Source of the DNA: an uncultured Oscillospiraceae bacterium | GTDB lineage: Bacteria; Bacillota; Clostridia; Oscillospirales; Oscillospiraceae | Direction: 5' to 3' | Length of the DNA: 8,360 nucleotides | Assembly: GCA_934591815.1 (NCBI GenBank) | Contig: CAKTPV010000042.1 | Location: forward strand, 1-8,360 | Shown here: positions 1 through 5,883 of the stretch, one piece after another | How positions within the stretch are numbered: the stretch's first letter is position 1 | How the letters are laid out: every line of letters begins with the position of its first letter | Translations under genes and position numbers: made by a program | The notes under the pieces: model-generated | Databases searched by the model: none | What the model was told of the DNA's origin: nothing | The model's input: only the letters and a program-made list of their open reading frames with translations

Positions 1-2
1 AT

Positions 3-1295
3 ATGGGACTTATCAAAGCAGCAATGGGCGCCGCGGGCGGCGTGATGGCAGATCAGTGGAAGGAATTCTTTTACTGCGACGCGATTCCTGAAAACGTGCT
101 GGCGGTCAAGGGCCAGAAGAAGACGGGCAAGCGCTCCAGCAACACCAAGGGCGACGACAACGTGATCAGCAACGGCAGCGTCATCGCGGTGGCGGACGGG
201 CAGTGCATGCTGATCGTGGATCAGGGGAAGATCGTGGATATGTGCGCGGTGGCCGGCGAGTATACATACGATATGTCCTCGGAGCCGTCCATCTTCACCG
301 GCGATCTGGGTGACGGCATCAAGAATGTGTTCAACAACATGGTCAACCGCTTCACCTTCGGCGGCGAGGCCCCCAAGGATCAGCGCATCTACTACTTCAA
401 CACCAAGGAACTGATCGGGAACAAGTACGGCACGCCGTCTCCCGTGCCCTTCCGTGTGGTGGACCAGCGCGCGGGCATCGACATCGACGTGGGCATCCGC
501 TGCTTCGGCGAGTACAGCTACCACATCAGCAACCCCATGCTGTTCTACACCAACGTGTGCGGCAACGTCAGCGAGGCGTACACCCGTGACCGTCTGGACA
601 GCCAGCTGAAGACGGAGCTGCTGACGGCCTTGCAGCCGGCGTTTGCCCGGATCGGCGAGGACGGCATCCGGTACTCCCAGCTGCCGGGTCACACGCTGGA
701 GCTGGCGGACGCGCTGAACGAGGTGCTGAGCAAGAAGTGGCGTGACCTGCGTGGTATCGAGATCGTGTCCTTCGGCGTGTCCAGCGTGACGGCGGACGAG
801 GAAGACGAGAAGATGCTCAAGGAGCTGCAGCGGAACGCGGCGTTTATGGATCCGACCCGTGCGGCGGCACATCTGGTGGGCAGCCAGGGCGACGCCATGA
901 AGATGGCGGCCTCCAACACGGCTACCGGCCCCGCCATGGCGTTCATGGGCATGAATATGGCGGGTCAGGCCGGCGGCATGAACGCCGGGAACCTGTTTGC
1001 CATGGGACAGCAGCAGGCGGCACAGCAGGCGGCTGCACAGCCCGCACCGGCGGCTCCCGCGGGATGGACGTGCGCCTGCGGCCACGCCGGGAACACCGGT
1101 AAGTTCTGCGCGGAGTGCGGTCAGCCCAAGCCCGCCCCTGCCGGTGAGTGGAAGTGCGCCTGCGGCGCGGTGAACACCGGCAAGTTCTGTGCCGAGTGCG
1201 GCCAGCCCAAGCCCGCCTCCGACGAGTGGACCTGCGCCTGCGGTACGGTGAACAAGGGCAAGTTCTGCGCCAACTGCGGCACCCCCCGGCCGTAA
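3..1295 (+). CDS. SPFH-domain protein with three C-terminal zinc ribbons (YdjI-like, COG4260 type)
   Basis: Predicted cytoplasmic scaffold protein of the stomatin/prohibitin/flotillin superfamily, in the branch that carries C-terminal zinc ribbons (often labelled 'virion core protein' in databases). The N-terminus (GLIKAA..GG...DQWKEFFYCD) is typical of this branch and supports the ATG at position 3; its ribosome site lies outside the window. The SPFH region spans about residues 25-275. It is followed by a Gly/Met/Ala/Gln-rich flexible linker (about 295-354) and three tandem ribbons at 355-378, 383-404 and 409-430, each of form W-x-C-x-C-G...G-K-F-C-x-x-C-G, with Cys pairs 357/359+369/372, 385/387+396/399 and 411/413+422/425. 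No signal peptide or transmembrane segment is visible, so membrane contact would be through partners. In B. subtilis the relative YdjI is recruited to the membrane by YdjG/YdjH and helps localise PspA; relatives of both partners lie downstream here. The family call is firm; the role here is inferred. Confidence 0.93.
   Translation: MGLIKAAMGAAGGVMADQWKEFFYCDAIPENVLAVKGQKKTGKRSSNTKGDDNVISNGSVIAVADGQCMLIVDQGKIVDMCAVAGEYTYDMSSEPSIFTGDLGDGIKNVFNNMVNRFTFGGEAPKDQRIYYFNTKELIGNKYGTPSPVPFRVVDQRAGIDIDVGIRCFGEYSYHISNPMLFYTNVCGNVSEAYTRDRLDSQLKTELLTALQPAFARIGEDGIRYSQLPGHTLELADALNEVLSKKWRDLRGIEIVSFGVSSVTADEEDEKMLKELQRNAAFMDPTRAAAHLVGSQGDAMKMAASNTATGPAMAFMGMNMAGQAGGMNAGNLFAMGQQQAAQQAAAQPAPAAPAGWTCACGHAGNTGKFCAECGQPKPAPAGEWKCACGAVNTGKFCAECGQPKPASDEWTCACGTVNKGKFCANCGTPRP
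1065..1292 (+). repeat. Three tandem zinc-ribbon coding units
   Basis: Three consecutive units begin at the Trp codons at 1065, 1149 and 1227 (spacings 84 and 78 bases) and encode near-identical ribbons. The first has one extra residue between its Cys pairs (nine residues between Cys359 and Cys369, against eight in the other two). Units 1 and 2 share the segment F-C-A-E-C-G-Q-P-K-P-A at protein level, with only a few, silent base differences, indicating recent duplication. Confidence 0.85.
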
Positions 1296-1309
1296 CAGCA
1301 TACAGCCAT

Positions 1310-1338
1310 CGGTCAAAGGGGCACTGCCCCTTTGACCG
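1310..1338 (+). other. Intercistronic perfect hairpin, no T-tract
   Basis: In the 70-base gap between the first two genes, the 13-base arm CGGTCAAAGGGGC (1310-1322) pairs perfectly with GCCCCTTTGACCG (1326-1338) around an ACT loop. It is not followed by a run of T on either strand, so it is not a standard intrinsic terminator for either direction. The next gene's ribosome site starts 15 bases downstream. It could protect the 3' end of the upstream message, attenuate read-through, or mark a processing site. Confidence 0.75.
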
Positions 1339-1365
1339 GCGGCGCCGTTAGGAAAGGAGAATGTC

Positions 1366-2178
1366 ATGAACGACTACTACGACTATTACGATTATTACGG
1401 CTATAGCAGCACCCCTGCCGCCGTTTCGATCATTCCCACCATCATCTCGCTGGTGCTGTGCGTGTTCGTGCTGGTGTGCATGTGGATCATCTTCCGGAAG
1501 GCCAACAAGCCCGGCTGGGCAGCCATCGTTCCCTTCTATAACTTCTATGTGATGTTTGAGATCACGTGGGGCAGCGGCTGGCGCTTCCTGCTGATGCTGA
1601 TCCCCATCTACAACATCATTCTGAGCATCCAGACCCAGATCCGACTGGCCAAGGCGTTCGGCAAGGGCGGCGGCTTCGCGGCGGGACTGATCTTCCTGCC
1701 CTATGTCTTCGTCCCCATCCTCGCCTTCAGCGGCGCGGCGTATCAGGGCGTCCCTGTCAAGGCGGCTCCCTATCAGCCCAACCAGCCGAACAATCCCTAT
1801 CAGAACAATCCCTACCAGCATAACCCCTATCAGAACAACCCCTACGGCAACGCCCCGCAGGGCGGCTATCAGCAGCAGCCGTATCAGCAGCCCCAGCAGC
1901 CCCAGTATACGGCGCCGCAGCAGCCGTACCAGCAGCCCCAGCAGCCCCAGTACACGGCGCCCCAGCAGCCCCAGTATGCCGCTGCTCCTGTGCAGCCCGC
2001 GTATACAGCGCCTCAGCCGGAGCCTCAGCCTCAGTACACCGCGCCTCAGCCTCAGCCTCAGCCGGAGCCTCAGCCGACACCTCAGCCGGAGGCGCGTCCG
2101 GCGGCCTTCTGCCCGAATTGCGGCGCAAAGAGCAACGGCGAGAAGTTCTGTCAGAATTGCGGTGTGCCGCTGCAATAA
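1366..2178 (+). CDS. DUF5684-type membrane protein with Pro/Gln-rich tail and C-terminal zinc ribbon
   Basis: Integral membrane protein of unknown function. After a Tyr/Asp-rich N-terminus (DYYDYYDYYGY) come a transmembrane helix at about residues 19-43, the motif KANKPGWAAIVPFYN (45-59), a hydrophobic stretch around 72-88, the motif LAKAFGKGGGFAAGL (94-108) and a last hydrophobic stretch 104-121. This order (K-PGWAAI-P-YN, then LAK-FGKG-G-GL-FLP) is what I know of DUF5684, a family often annotated as a signal-peptidase neighbour. Residues 130-245 form a low-complexity, probably disordered tail rich in NNPYQ and QQPQYTAP units. The protein ends in a zinc ribbon with Cys249, Cys252, Cys262 and Cys265. 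AAAGGAG at 1353-1359 fixes the ATG at 1366; the ATG at 1361 is out of frame. The KFC-x-x-CG-x-P ending closely matches the ribbons of the SPFH protein just upstream, suggesting both dock to a common partner (inference). Confidence 0.85.
   Translation: MNDYYDYYDYYGYSSTPAAVSIIPTIISLVLCVFVLVCMWIIFRKANKPGWAAIVPFYNFYVMFEITWGSGWRFLLMLIPIYNIILSIQTQIRLAKAFGKGGGFAAGLIFLPYVFVPILAFSGAAYQGVPVKAAPYQPNQPNNPYQNNPYQHNPYQNNPYGNAPQGGYQQQPYQQPQQPQYTAPQQPYQQPQQPQYTAPQQPQYAAAPVQPAYTAPQPEPQPQYTAPQPQPQPEPQPTPQPEARPAAFCPNCGAKSNGEKFCQNCGVPLQ
1873..1962 (+). repeat. Tandem 45-base direct repeat in the Pro/Gln-rich tail
   Basis: Two adjacent 45-base units (1873-1917 and 1918-1962) encode the identical 15-residue peptide QQPYQQPQQPQYTAP, residues 170-184 and 185-199 of the DUF5684-type protein. 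They differ at three bases, all silent. Degenerate copies continue to about 2060 (QYAAAP, AYTAP, QYTAP). The repeats are in frame and translated, so gain or loss of a unit would only change tail length. Confidence 0.85.
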
Positions 2179-2238
2179 CAACTTTCCTGCCTGCGCGAAG
2201 CAGACATAAAACACTATTAAAAAGGATGGCAACTGACC

Positions 2239-2649
2239 ATGAAAAAGATGATCGCACTTCTTCTGACCGCATTGATGATGCTGGCCCTTACCGCCTGCGG
2301 CGGCGACGGCGGCAGCAAGGACACCGGCCTTCCCGGCGTCGACATGAAATCCACGGAAGTACAGGCCGTGACCTCGGACAGAGCAGCACTGGAGGTGCTG
2401 AACGAGACGTTCGCCACCTATCTGGGCGGCCTGAACTACTTCTCCATTGACGAGCCGCAGTCGAAAATGACCTATGCGGATCTGAAGGAGCACATCGGTG
2501 TGGACTGCTCCGAGTACCGGTATGACGCGGACTACCAGCGCGGCATTTACACCTGGTACGCTGCGGAGGATGAGGCGTGCGCGCTGAACCTGTTCTTCGG
2601 CGACGACGGCAAGCTGGTTGCTGCCGGTGCATACAACCTTGACGTGTAA
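2239..2649 (+). CDS. Small lipoprotein, C-terminal region resembling SmpA/BLIP fold
   Basis: Secreted lipoprotein of 136 residues. A Lys-Lys start and a hydrophobic stretch lead to the lipobox LTAC, with lipidation expected at Cys20, followed by a Gly/Ser/Asp linker. The C-terminal part carries the pattern M-T-Y-A-D-L-K-E-H-I-G (77-87), then Y-T-W (104-106), then F-F-G-D-D-G-K-L (119-126) and a closing AYNLDV. This order (TY..L...IG, Y-x-W, F-x-DGK) resembles the small alpha/beta domains of the SmpA/BLIP/DUF3862 type, where single domains bind partner proteins; this is recognition by eye, not a search. Cys90 and Cys114 could form a disulfide. The ribosome site is only moderate (AAAGGA at 2221-2226, 12 bases from ATG). 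It sits between the DUF5684-type and YdjG-like genes, so its job may be to contact their extracytoplasmic partners. Function is not known. Confidence 0.85.
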   Translation: MKKMIALLLTALMMLALTACGGDGGSKDTGLPGVDMKSTEVQAVTSDRAALEVLNETFATYLGGLNYFSIDEPQSKMTYADLKEHIGVDCSEYRYDADYQRGIYTWYAAEDEACALNLFFGDDGKLVAAGAYNLDV

Positions 2650-2688
2650 CAAACAGCAGTCAGTGCGGCAGTGAACGTCACCTGACCC

Positions 2689-2715
2689 ACGGGAGCGGCG
2701 GAACGCCGCTCCCGT
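2689..2715 (+). other. Intercistronic perfect 12-bp hairpin, no T-tract
   Basis: In the 84-base gap before the YdjG-like gene, ACGGGAGCGGCG (2689-2700) pairs perfectly with CGCCGCTCCCGT (2704-2715) around a GAA loop. No T-tract follows on either strand, and the ribosome binding site of the next gene (AAAGGAG, 2721-2727) starts only five bases after the stem. That closeness suggests an effect on translation start or message stability rather than true termination. The construction (12-13 bp, three-base loop) matches the hairpin at 1310-1338, although the arms differ. Confidence 0.75.
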
Positions 2716-2733
2716 ATCAGAAAGGAGAGGGCA

Positions 2734-3873
2734 ATGGCATCCCAAATCACCAACTATAAGTGCCCGGCATGCACCGGCCCCCTGCATTTTGTAGGGGCAT
2801 CCGGTATGCTGGAATGCGATTTCTGCGGCGCAAAATATGACGTGGCACAGATCGAGGCCATGTACGCAGAGAAGGAGGCCGCCGCTGTGGCTGCCACCGA
2901 AAAAGCGGAGGAAAAGGCAGAGGCCAACCGCCAGAAGCTGGCGGACATGGAGGCACAGGGGTGGGACACCTCCAGCCTCAACAACGAGTGGGGCGCGGAG
3001 GCCGACGGCATGAAGGCCTACTCCTGCCCCAGCTGCGGCGCGGAGCTGATCTGCGACGCATCTACCGCCGCCACCTCCTGCCCCTACTGCGGCAACCCCA
3101 CCGTGGTGCCGGGGCAGTTCAGCGGCGCGCTGAAGCCGGACTATGTGATCCCCTTCAAGCTCAGCAAGGAGGACGCAGTGGCGGCGCTGAAGAACCACTA
3201 CAAGGGCAAGCCCCTGCTGCCCGGCGCCTTTACCAAGGGCAACCACATCGAGGAGGTCAAGGGCGTGTACGTCCCCTTCTGGATGTTTGACGGACAGGCG
3301 GAGGGTACTGTGGACTACGAGGGCCATATCACCCACGTCTACGAGAGCGGCGACTACGAGATCACCGAGGTGGAGCACTACGACGTGCGCCGCGGCGGCT
3401 CCATCGCCTTCGAGAAGGTGCCGGTGGACGCATCCAGCAAGATGCCGGATGACCACATGGACTCCATCGAGCCTTACAACTACAAGGAAATGCGGGCTTT
3501 CTCCACGGCGTATCTGCCGGGCTTTCTGGCGGACAAGTACGACGTGACCGTGGAGCAGAGTCAGGAGCGGGCGGACGGCCGCTGCGCCTCCTCGCTGGAG
3601 GGCGCGCTGCGCCGCACCACCACGCAGTACGACACCTGCATCACCAAGAGCAAGGATATCCGGCTGCGCCGCGGCAAGGTACATTATGCGCTGCTGCCGG
3701 TGTGGATGCTGCACACCAAGTGGAACGGCAAGGACTTCCTCTTTGCCATGAACGGACAGACGGGCAAGCTGGTAGGCGACCTGCCCACGGACATGGGTAA
3801 GTTCTGGGGGATCTTCGCCGCGATCGCCGCACCGGTGACGGCCATCGCCGCGGCGATCCTGATGCTGATGTAA
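2734..3873 (+). CDS. YdjG-like zinc-ribbon protein with C-terminal membrane anchor ('TFIIB-type zinc ribbon')
   Basis: Membrane-anchored protein of the family typed by B. subtilis YdjG. Domain order: zinc ribbon 1 (Cys10, Cys13, Cys28, Cys31); an Ala/Glu/Lys-rich helix, probably coiled coil, at 38-75; zinc ribbon 2 (Cys98, Cys101, Cys116, Cys119); a conserved mixed region 120-345 including VIPFKLSKEDAV (128-139), VKGVYVPFWMFDG (165-177) and LLPVWMLHTKWNGK (310-323); then one hydrophobic segment 357-379 that runs to the last residue, giving a tail anchor with the ribbons in the cytoplasm. There is no signal peptide. AAAGGAG at 2721-2727 supports the start. The stop codon overlaps the ribosome site of the TPM gene, so the two are translationally coupled, as fits a membrane pair. 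In B. subtilis YdjG and YdjH form a membrane complex that recruits YdjI and PspA; by analogy this protein would anchor the SPFH protein at 3-1295. Despite the database label it has no sign of being a transcription factor. Confidence 0.9.
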   Translation: MASQITNYKCPACTGPLHFVGASGMLECDFCGAKYDVAQIEAMYAEKEAAAVAATEKAEEKAEANRQKLADMEAQGWDTSSLNNEWGAEADGMKAYSCPSCGAELICDASTAATSCPYCGNPTVVPGQFSGALKPDYVIPFKLSKEDAVAALKNHYKGKPLLPGAFTKGNHIEEVKGVYVPFWMFDGQAEGTVDYEGHITHVYESGDYEITEVEHYDVRRGGSIAFEKVPVDASSKMPDDHMDSIEPYNYKEMRAFSTAYLPGFLADKYDVTVEQSQERADGRCASSLEGALRRTTTQYDTCITKSKDIRLRRGKVHYALLPVWMLHTKWNGKDFLFAMNGQTGKLVGDLPTDMGKFWGIFAAIAAPVTAIAAAILMLM

Positions 3874-3879
3874 GGAGGG
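3872..3879 (+). promoter_or_regulatory. Ribosome binding site overlapping the upstream stop codon
   Basis: AAGGAGGG at 3872-3879 reuses the last two bases of the TAA stop (3871-3873) of the YdjG-like gene and sits eight bases before the ATG at 3888. This arrangement points to coupled translation of the YdjG-like and TPM proteins. Confidence 0.85.
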
Positions 3880-3887
3880 CAGCCGAG

Positions 3888-4670
3888 ATGAAAAAGAGAG
3901 TTTTTACATGGCTGCTGGCGCTGCTGGCGGCGCTGACGCTGGTCGTACCCGCTTGGGCGGAGCAGACGGCGGACGATCTGTTCGTGTACGATACAGTAGG
4001 TCTGCTGAACGAGGATGAGTGGCTGGAGCTGGAGATGATGGCCGACGAGATCTCCTGGCGGTACAACTGCGCCGTCTACATCGTCACCGTGGACGACTAC
4101 GAGGACTACGACAGCGACATCCACTATGCGGCGGCCAACATCTACAACGGCAACGACTTCGGCATCGGTGAAAACCGCGAGGGCATCATGCTGATGCTGA
4201 GTATGTACGACCGTGACTACGACCTGTTTGTCCGCGACGACGGCACCGCCCAGTACGCGGTCAACAAGTACGGACGCCACCAGATGACGGAGGTGTTCCT
4301 GGACAACTTCGGCAACAACGACTGGGTGGGCGGCTTCAAGGATTACCTGTCCGCTTGCGACGAGTACCTGAGTCTGGCGGAGCAGGGCCACCCCGTCAGA
4401 AAGCCGCTGATAAAGGTGCTGCCTATGGCGCTGGGCATCGGCGTGGTGCTGGCGCTGGCCGTGTGCCTGTTCCTCAAGAGCAAGATGAAGTCCGTCCGGC
4501 AGGGCGCGGAGGCGGACGCCTATGTGACCGCCGAGGGCCTGAACCTGACGGAGCAGTATGACCGCTATACCCACACCACCAAGACCAGCCGGAAGATCTC
4601 CAAGGACAGCGACAGCGGGAGCAGCGACCATTCCGGCGGCGGCGGCTCCAGCACAAGCGGTAAGTTCTGA
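3888..4670 (+). CDS. TPM-domain membrane protein (YdjH/YgcG-like)
   Basis: Exported membrane protein of 260 residues. The signal peptide is residues 1-24 (cleavage expected after A-W-A, before Glu25). The TPM domain follows at about 30-170: the entry motif FVYDTVGLLNEDE (32-44), the strand CAVYIVTVDDY (61-71) and the FGIGENREGIMLMLS...DYDLFVRDDGTA block (91-121) are characteristic. Acidic residues are abundant, in line with metal binding by some TPM domains. One transmembrane helix at about 178-196 is followed by a Lys/Arg-containing cytoplasmic tail that ends in a Gly/Ser-rich stretch, GGGGSSTSGKF. TPM proteins include B. subtilis YdjH, partner of YdjG, and plant TLP18.3, with a role in photosystem II repair. 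The coupling to the YdjG-like gene 14 bases upstream supports the YdjH comparison. The domain should face outside the membrane. Biochemical activity here cannot be told from sequence. Confidence 0.9.
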   Translation: MKKRVFTWLLALLAALTLVVPAWAEQTADDLFVYDTVGLLNEDEWLELEMMADEISWRYNCAVYIVTVDDYEDYDSDIHYAAANIYNGNDFGIGENREGIMLMLSMYDRDYDLFVRDDGTAQYAVNKYGRHQMTEVFLDNFGNNDWVGGFKDYLSACDEYLSLAEQGHPVRKPLIKVLPMALGIGVVLALAVCLFLKSKMKSVRQGAEADAYVTAEGLNLTEQYDRYTHTTKTSRKISKDSDSGSSDHSGGGGSSTSGKF

Positions 4671-4693
4671 TCGACCAGCGAAAGGAGGGGACA

Positions 4694-5833
4694 ATGAAAA
4701 AGAAAAAGTTTGTCGCACTGCTGTTGGCCATGGCCATGGCGCTGCTGCTGACGGCGTGTCAGGTCGATATCCCCGGCGTCGGGACGCTGCACATCGGCGA
4801 CGGCAAGGAGCCAACCGGCAACAACGGCACGAATCATGGCAACAACGGCAACAACGGCAACAACGGCGATAATATGGGCGGCGTCAACATCGAGGGGGAC
4901 TACGACGACTCCATCGACCTGCTGCGAGAGTCGATGGTCGACCCGTCTTATATGTTCGCGGCGGCCTTCATCGGCAGCTCGGCGGGCGGCCCCGACGATC
5001 TGGAGCTCCCCCTGCGGGAGTGGATCCTGGAGGCGGACCCTGAGCTGTGCGCCCAGTATACGTTCATTCGCCAGATCCCCCGTGAGCGGGTGGTGGGCAA
5101 CGGCGGCAGCCTGTTCTGCGTGGTACCCCGCGACCCCAACGCCACCCTCGCGGTGAACCGCATCCAGTGGAATCCCCAGAACGAGGACTATGACAACCTG
5201 GAGGTGCTCTACCGCAGCGAGAGCGGCGAGCCCATCCTGCTGTACGCCTGTGCCGACATGGGCGAGAGCCCGTATCCCGACACGGAGGTCATTGTGACCG
5301 ACAGCAAGGGCCGGACCATAACGTGGTACCCCATCTACGGCGCGGCTATGCTGCCCTACGACTTTGACAACGACGCGCCGATCGGCTATGACTTCACCGA
5401 CTATGGCGGGGAATTCGATGGCGACATCGGCTGGACGTACCCCACGGCGGAGCAGCTTGCAAACGTGTGGGTGTGGGAGGGCTACAAGGACGATCAGTAC
5501 AGCTTCGGCACCCTCACCCTGCATTCCAACGGCAATGCCGCGCTGACATGGTGGTATGAGAAGGACGCCGGCAAGGCACAGGAGGCCTATGAGGGTACAT
5601 GGCAGCAGGCGGGCGAAAGCAACGACCAGCTGGTGCTGAAGATGACCCTTGTCGGCGGCGAGCGCTACAAGAGAGGGTCAACGGTGCAGATCAACGGCGC
5701 TTTCCCGGTGCAGGTGCCGCCGGGCTTTGAGGATTTCACCATCCTCAATATTGCCGAGGACGCCAACGGCGAGCTGCTGCCCTTCCAGATACCGCCCAGC
5801 ACCCTGATCTACCTCGTGCCGGCCGCGGGCTGA
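4694..5833 (+). CDS. Lipoprotein of unknown function, 379 aa, with Asn/Gly linker
   Basis: Exported lipoprotein. The start KKKKF, a hydrophobic core and the lipobox LTAC place lipidation at Cys22. A short segment is followed by a flexible linker (NNGTNHGNNGNNGNNGDN, roughly 42-59) that lifts the rest away from the membrane. The N-terminal globular part (about 65-250) is acidic and rich in Asp, Tyr and Trp, with no motif I recognise. The C-terminal part (about 257-379) opens with VWVWEGYKDD and has the alternation GTLTLHSNGNAALTWWY...YEGTWQQ, suggesting a beta-rich lipocalin-like or carbohydrate-binding-like fold; this is a guess from pattern only. AAAGGAGG at 4681-4688 fixes the start. It follows the TPM gene by 23 bases, so it probably shares its message and extracytoplasmic location. 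Confidence 0.88.
   Translation: MKKKKFVALLLAMAMALLLTACQVDIPGVGTLHIGDGKEPTGNNGTNHGNNGNNGNNGDNMGGVNIEGDYDDSIDLLRESMVDPSYMFAAAFIGSSAGGPDDLELPLREWILEADPELCAQYTFIRQIPRERVVGNGGSLFCVVPRDPNATLAVNRIQWNPQNEDYDNLEVLYRSESGEPILLYACADMGESPYPDTEVIVTDSKGRTITWYPIYGAAMLPYDFDNDAPIGYDFTDYGGEFDGDIGWTYPTAEQLANVWVWEGYKDDQYSFGTLTLHSNGNAALTWWYEKDAGKAQEAYEGTWQQAGESNDQLVLKMTLVGGERYKRGSTVQINGAFPVQVPPGFEDFTILNIAEDANGELLPFQIPPSTLIYLVPAAG
4841..4867 (+). repeat. Short tandem repeat (AACAACGGC x3) in the lipoprotein linker
   Basis: Three perfect nine-base units encode Asn-Asn-Gly in frame within the spacer between the lipidated Cys and the folded part. Diverged copies precede them (AACAACGGC at 4819-4827). Slippage here would change spacer length without breaking the gene. 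Confidence 0.85.
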
Positions 5834-5867
5834 GAGCGGGCAGGCAGCCAACAACCAATTATGCAAG

Positions 5868-5875
5868 AAGGAGGT
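5868..5875 (+). promoter_or_regulatory. Full-consensus ribosome binding site of the surface protein
   Basis: AAGGAGGT matches the anti-Shine-Dalgarno complement over eight bases and sits eight bases before the ATG at 5884. It decides the start of the large surface-protein gene and predicts strong translation. Confidence 0.9.
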
Positions 5876-5883
5876 AAAAGACC

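Noticed and set aside
3..1295. Reading the first gene as a viral gene because this family is often labelled 'virion core protein'
   Set aside because: The label comes from an old naming of this SPFH branch. No phage structural, packaging or integrase genes are in the window, and the neighbours fit a cellular membrane module.
1310..1338. Intrinsic transcription terminator after the SPFH gene
   Set aside because: The stem is followed by GCGGCGCCGTTAGG, with no T-tract, and the minus-strand side has none either.
1873..1962. CRISPR-like tandem repeat
   Set aside because: The repeats are adjacent with no spacers, in frame, and encode a repeated peptide; no cas genes are present.
2179..2238. Possible internal promoter before the small lipoprotein (TTTCCT ... 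ATAAAA)
   Set aside because: The match to -35 and -10 consensus is weak, and a 60-base AT-richer gap can give this by chance; not strong enough to annotate.
2689..2715. Intrinsic terminator before the YdjG-like gene
   Set aside because: The stem is followed by ATCAGAAAGG and then directly by the ribosome site; no T-tract on either strand.
2734..3100. Transcription factor reading of the TFIIB-type zinc ribbons
   Set aside because: The protein has a C-terminal membrane anchor and YdjG-like architecture, with no helix-turn-helix or cyclin-like repeats.
1348..3714. Very long antisense open frame (788 codons, minus strand) spanning three + strand genes
   Set aside because: It has runs of Leu/Arg and Val/His that are just the complement of the Pro/Gln-rich and GC-rich codons on the + strand. 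The + strand products have clear zinc ribbons, lipobox and family motifs, so this is a shadow frame.
3684..5524. Two further long minus-strand open frames (376 and 319 codons)
   Set aside because: They lie exactly opposite the TPM and lipoprotein genes, are rich in Val/Ala/His/Gln from complementing GC-rich codons, and show no domain, signal peptide or ribosome site.
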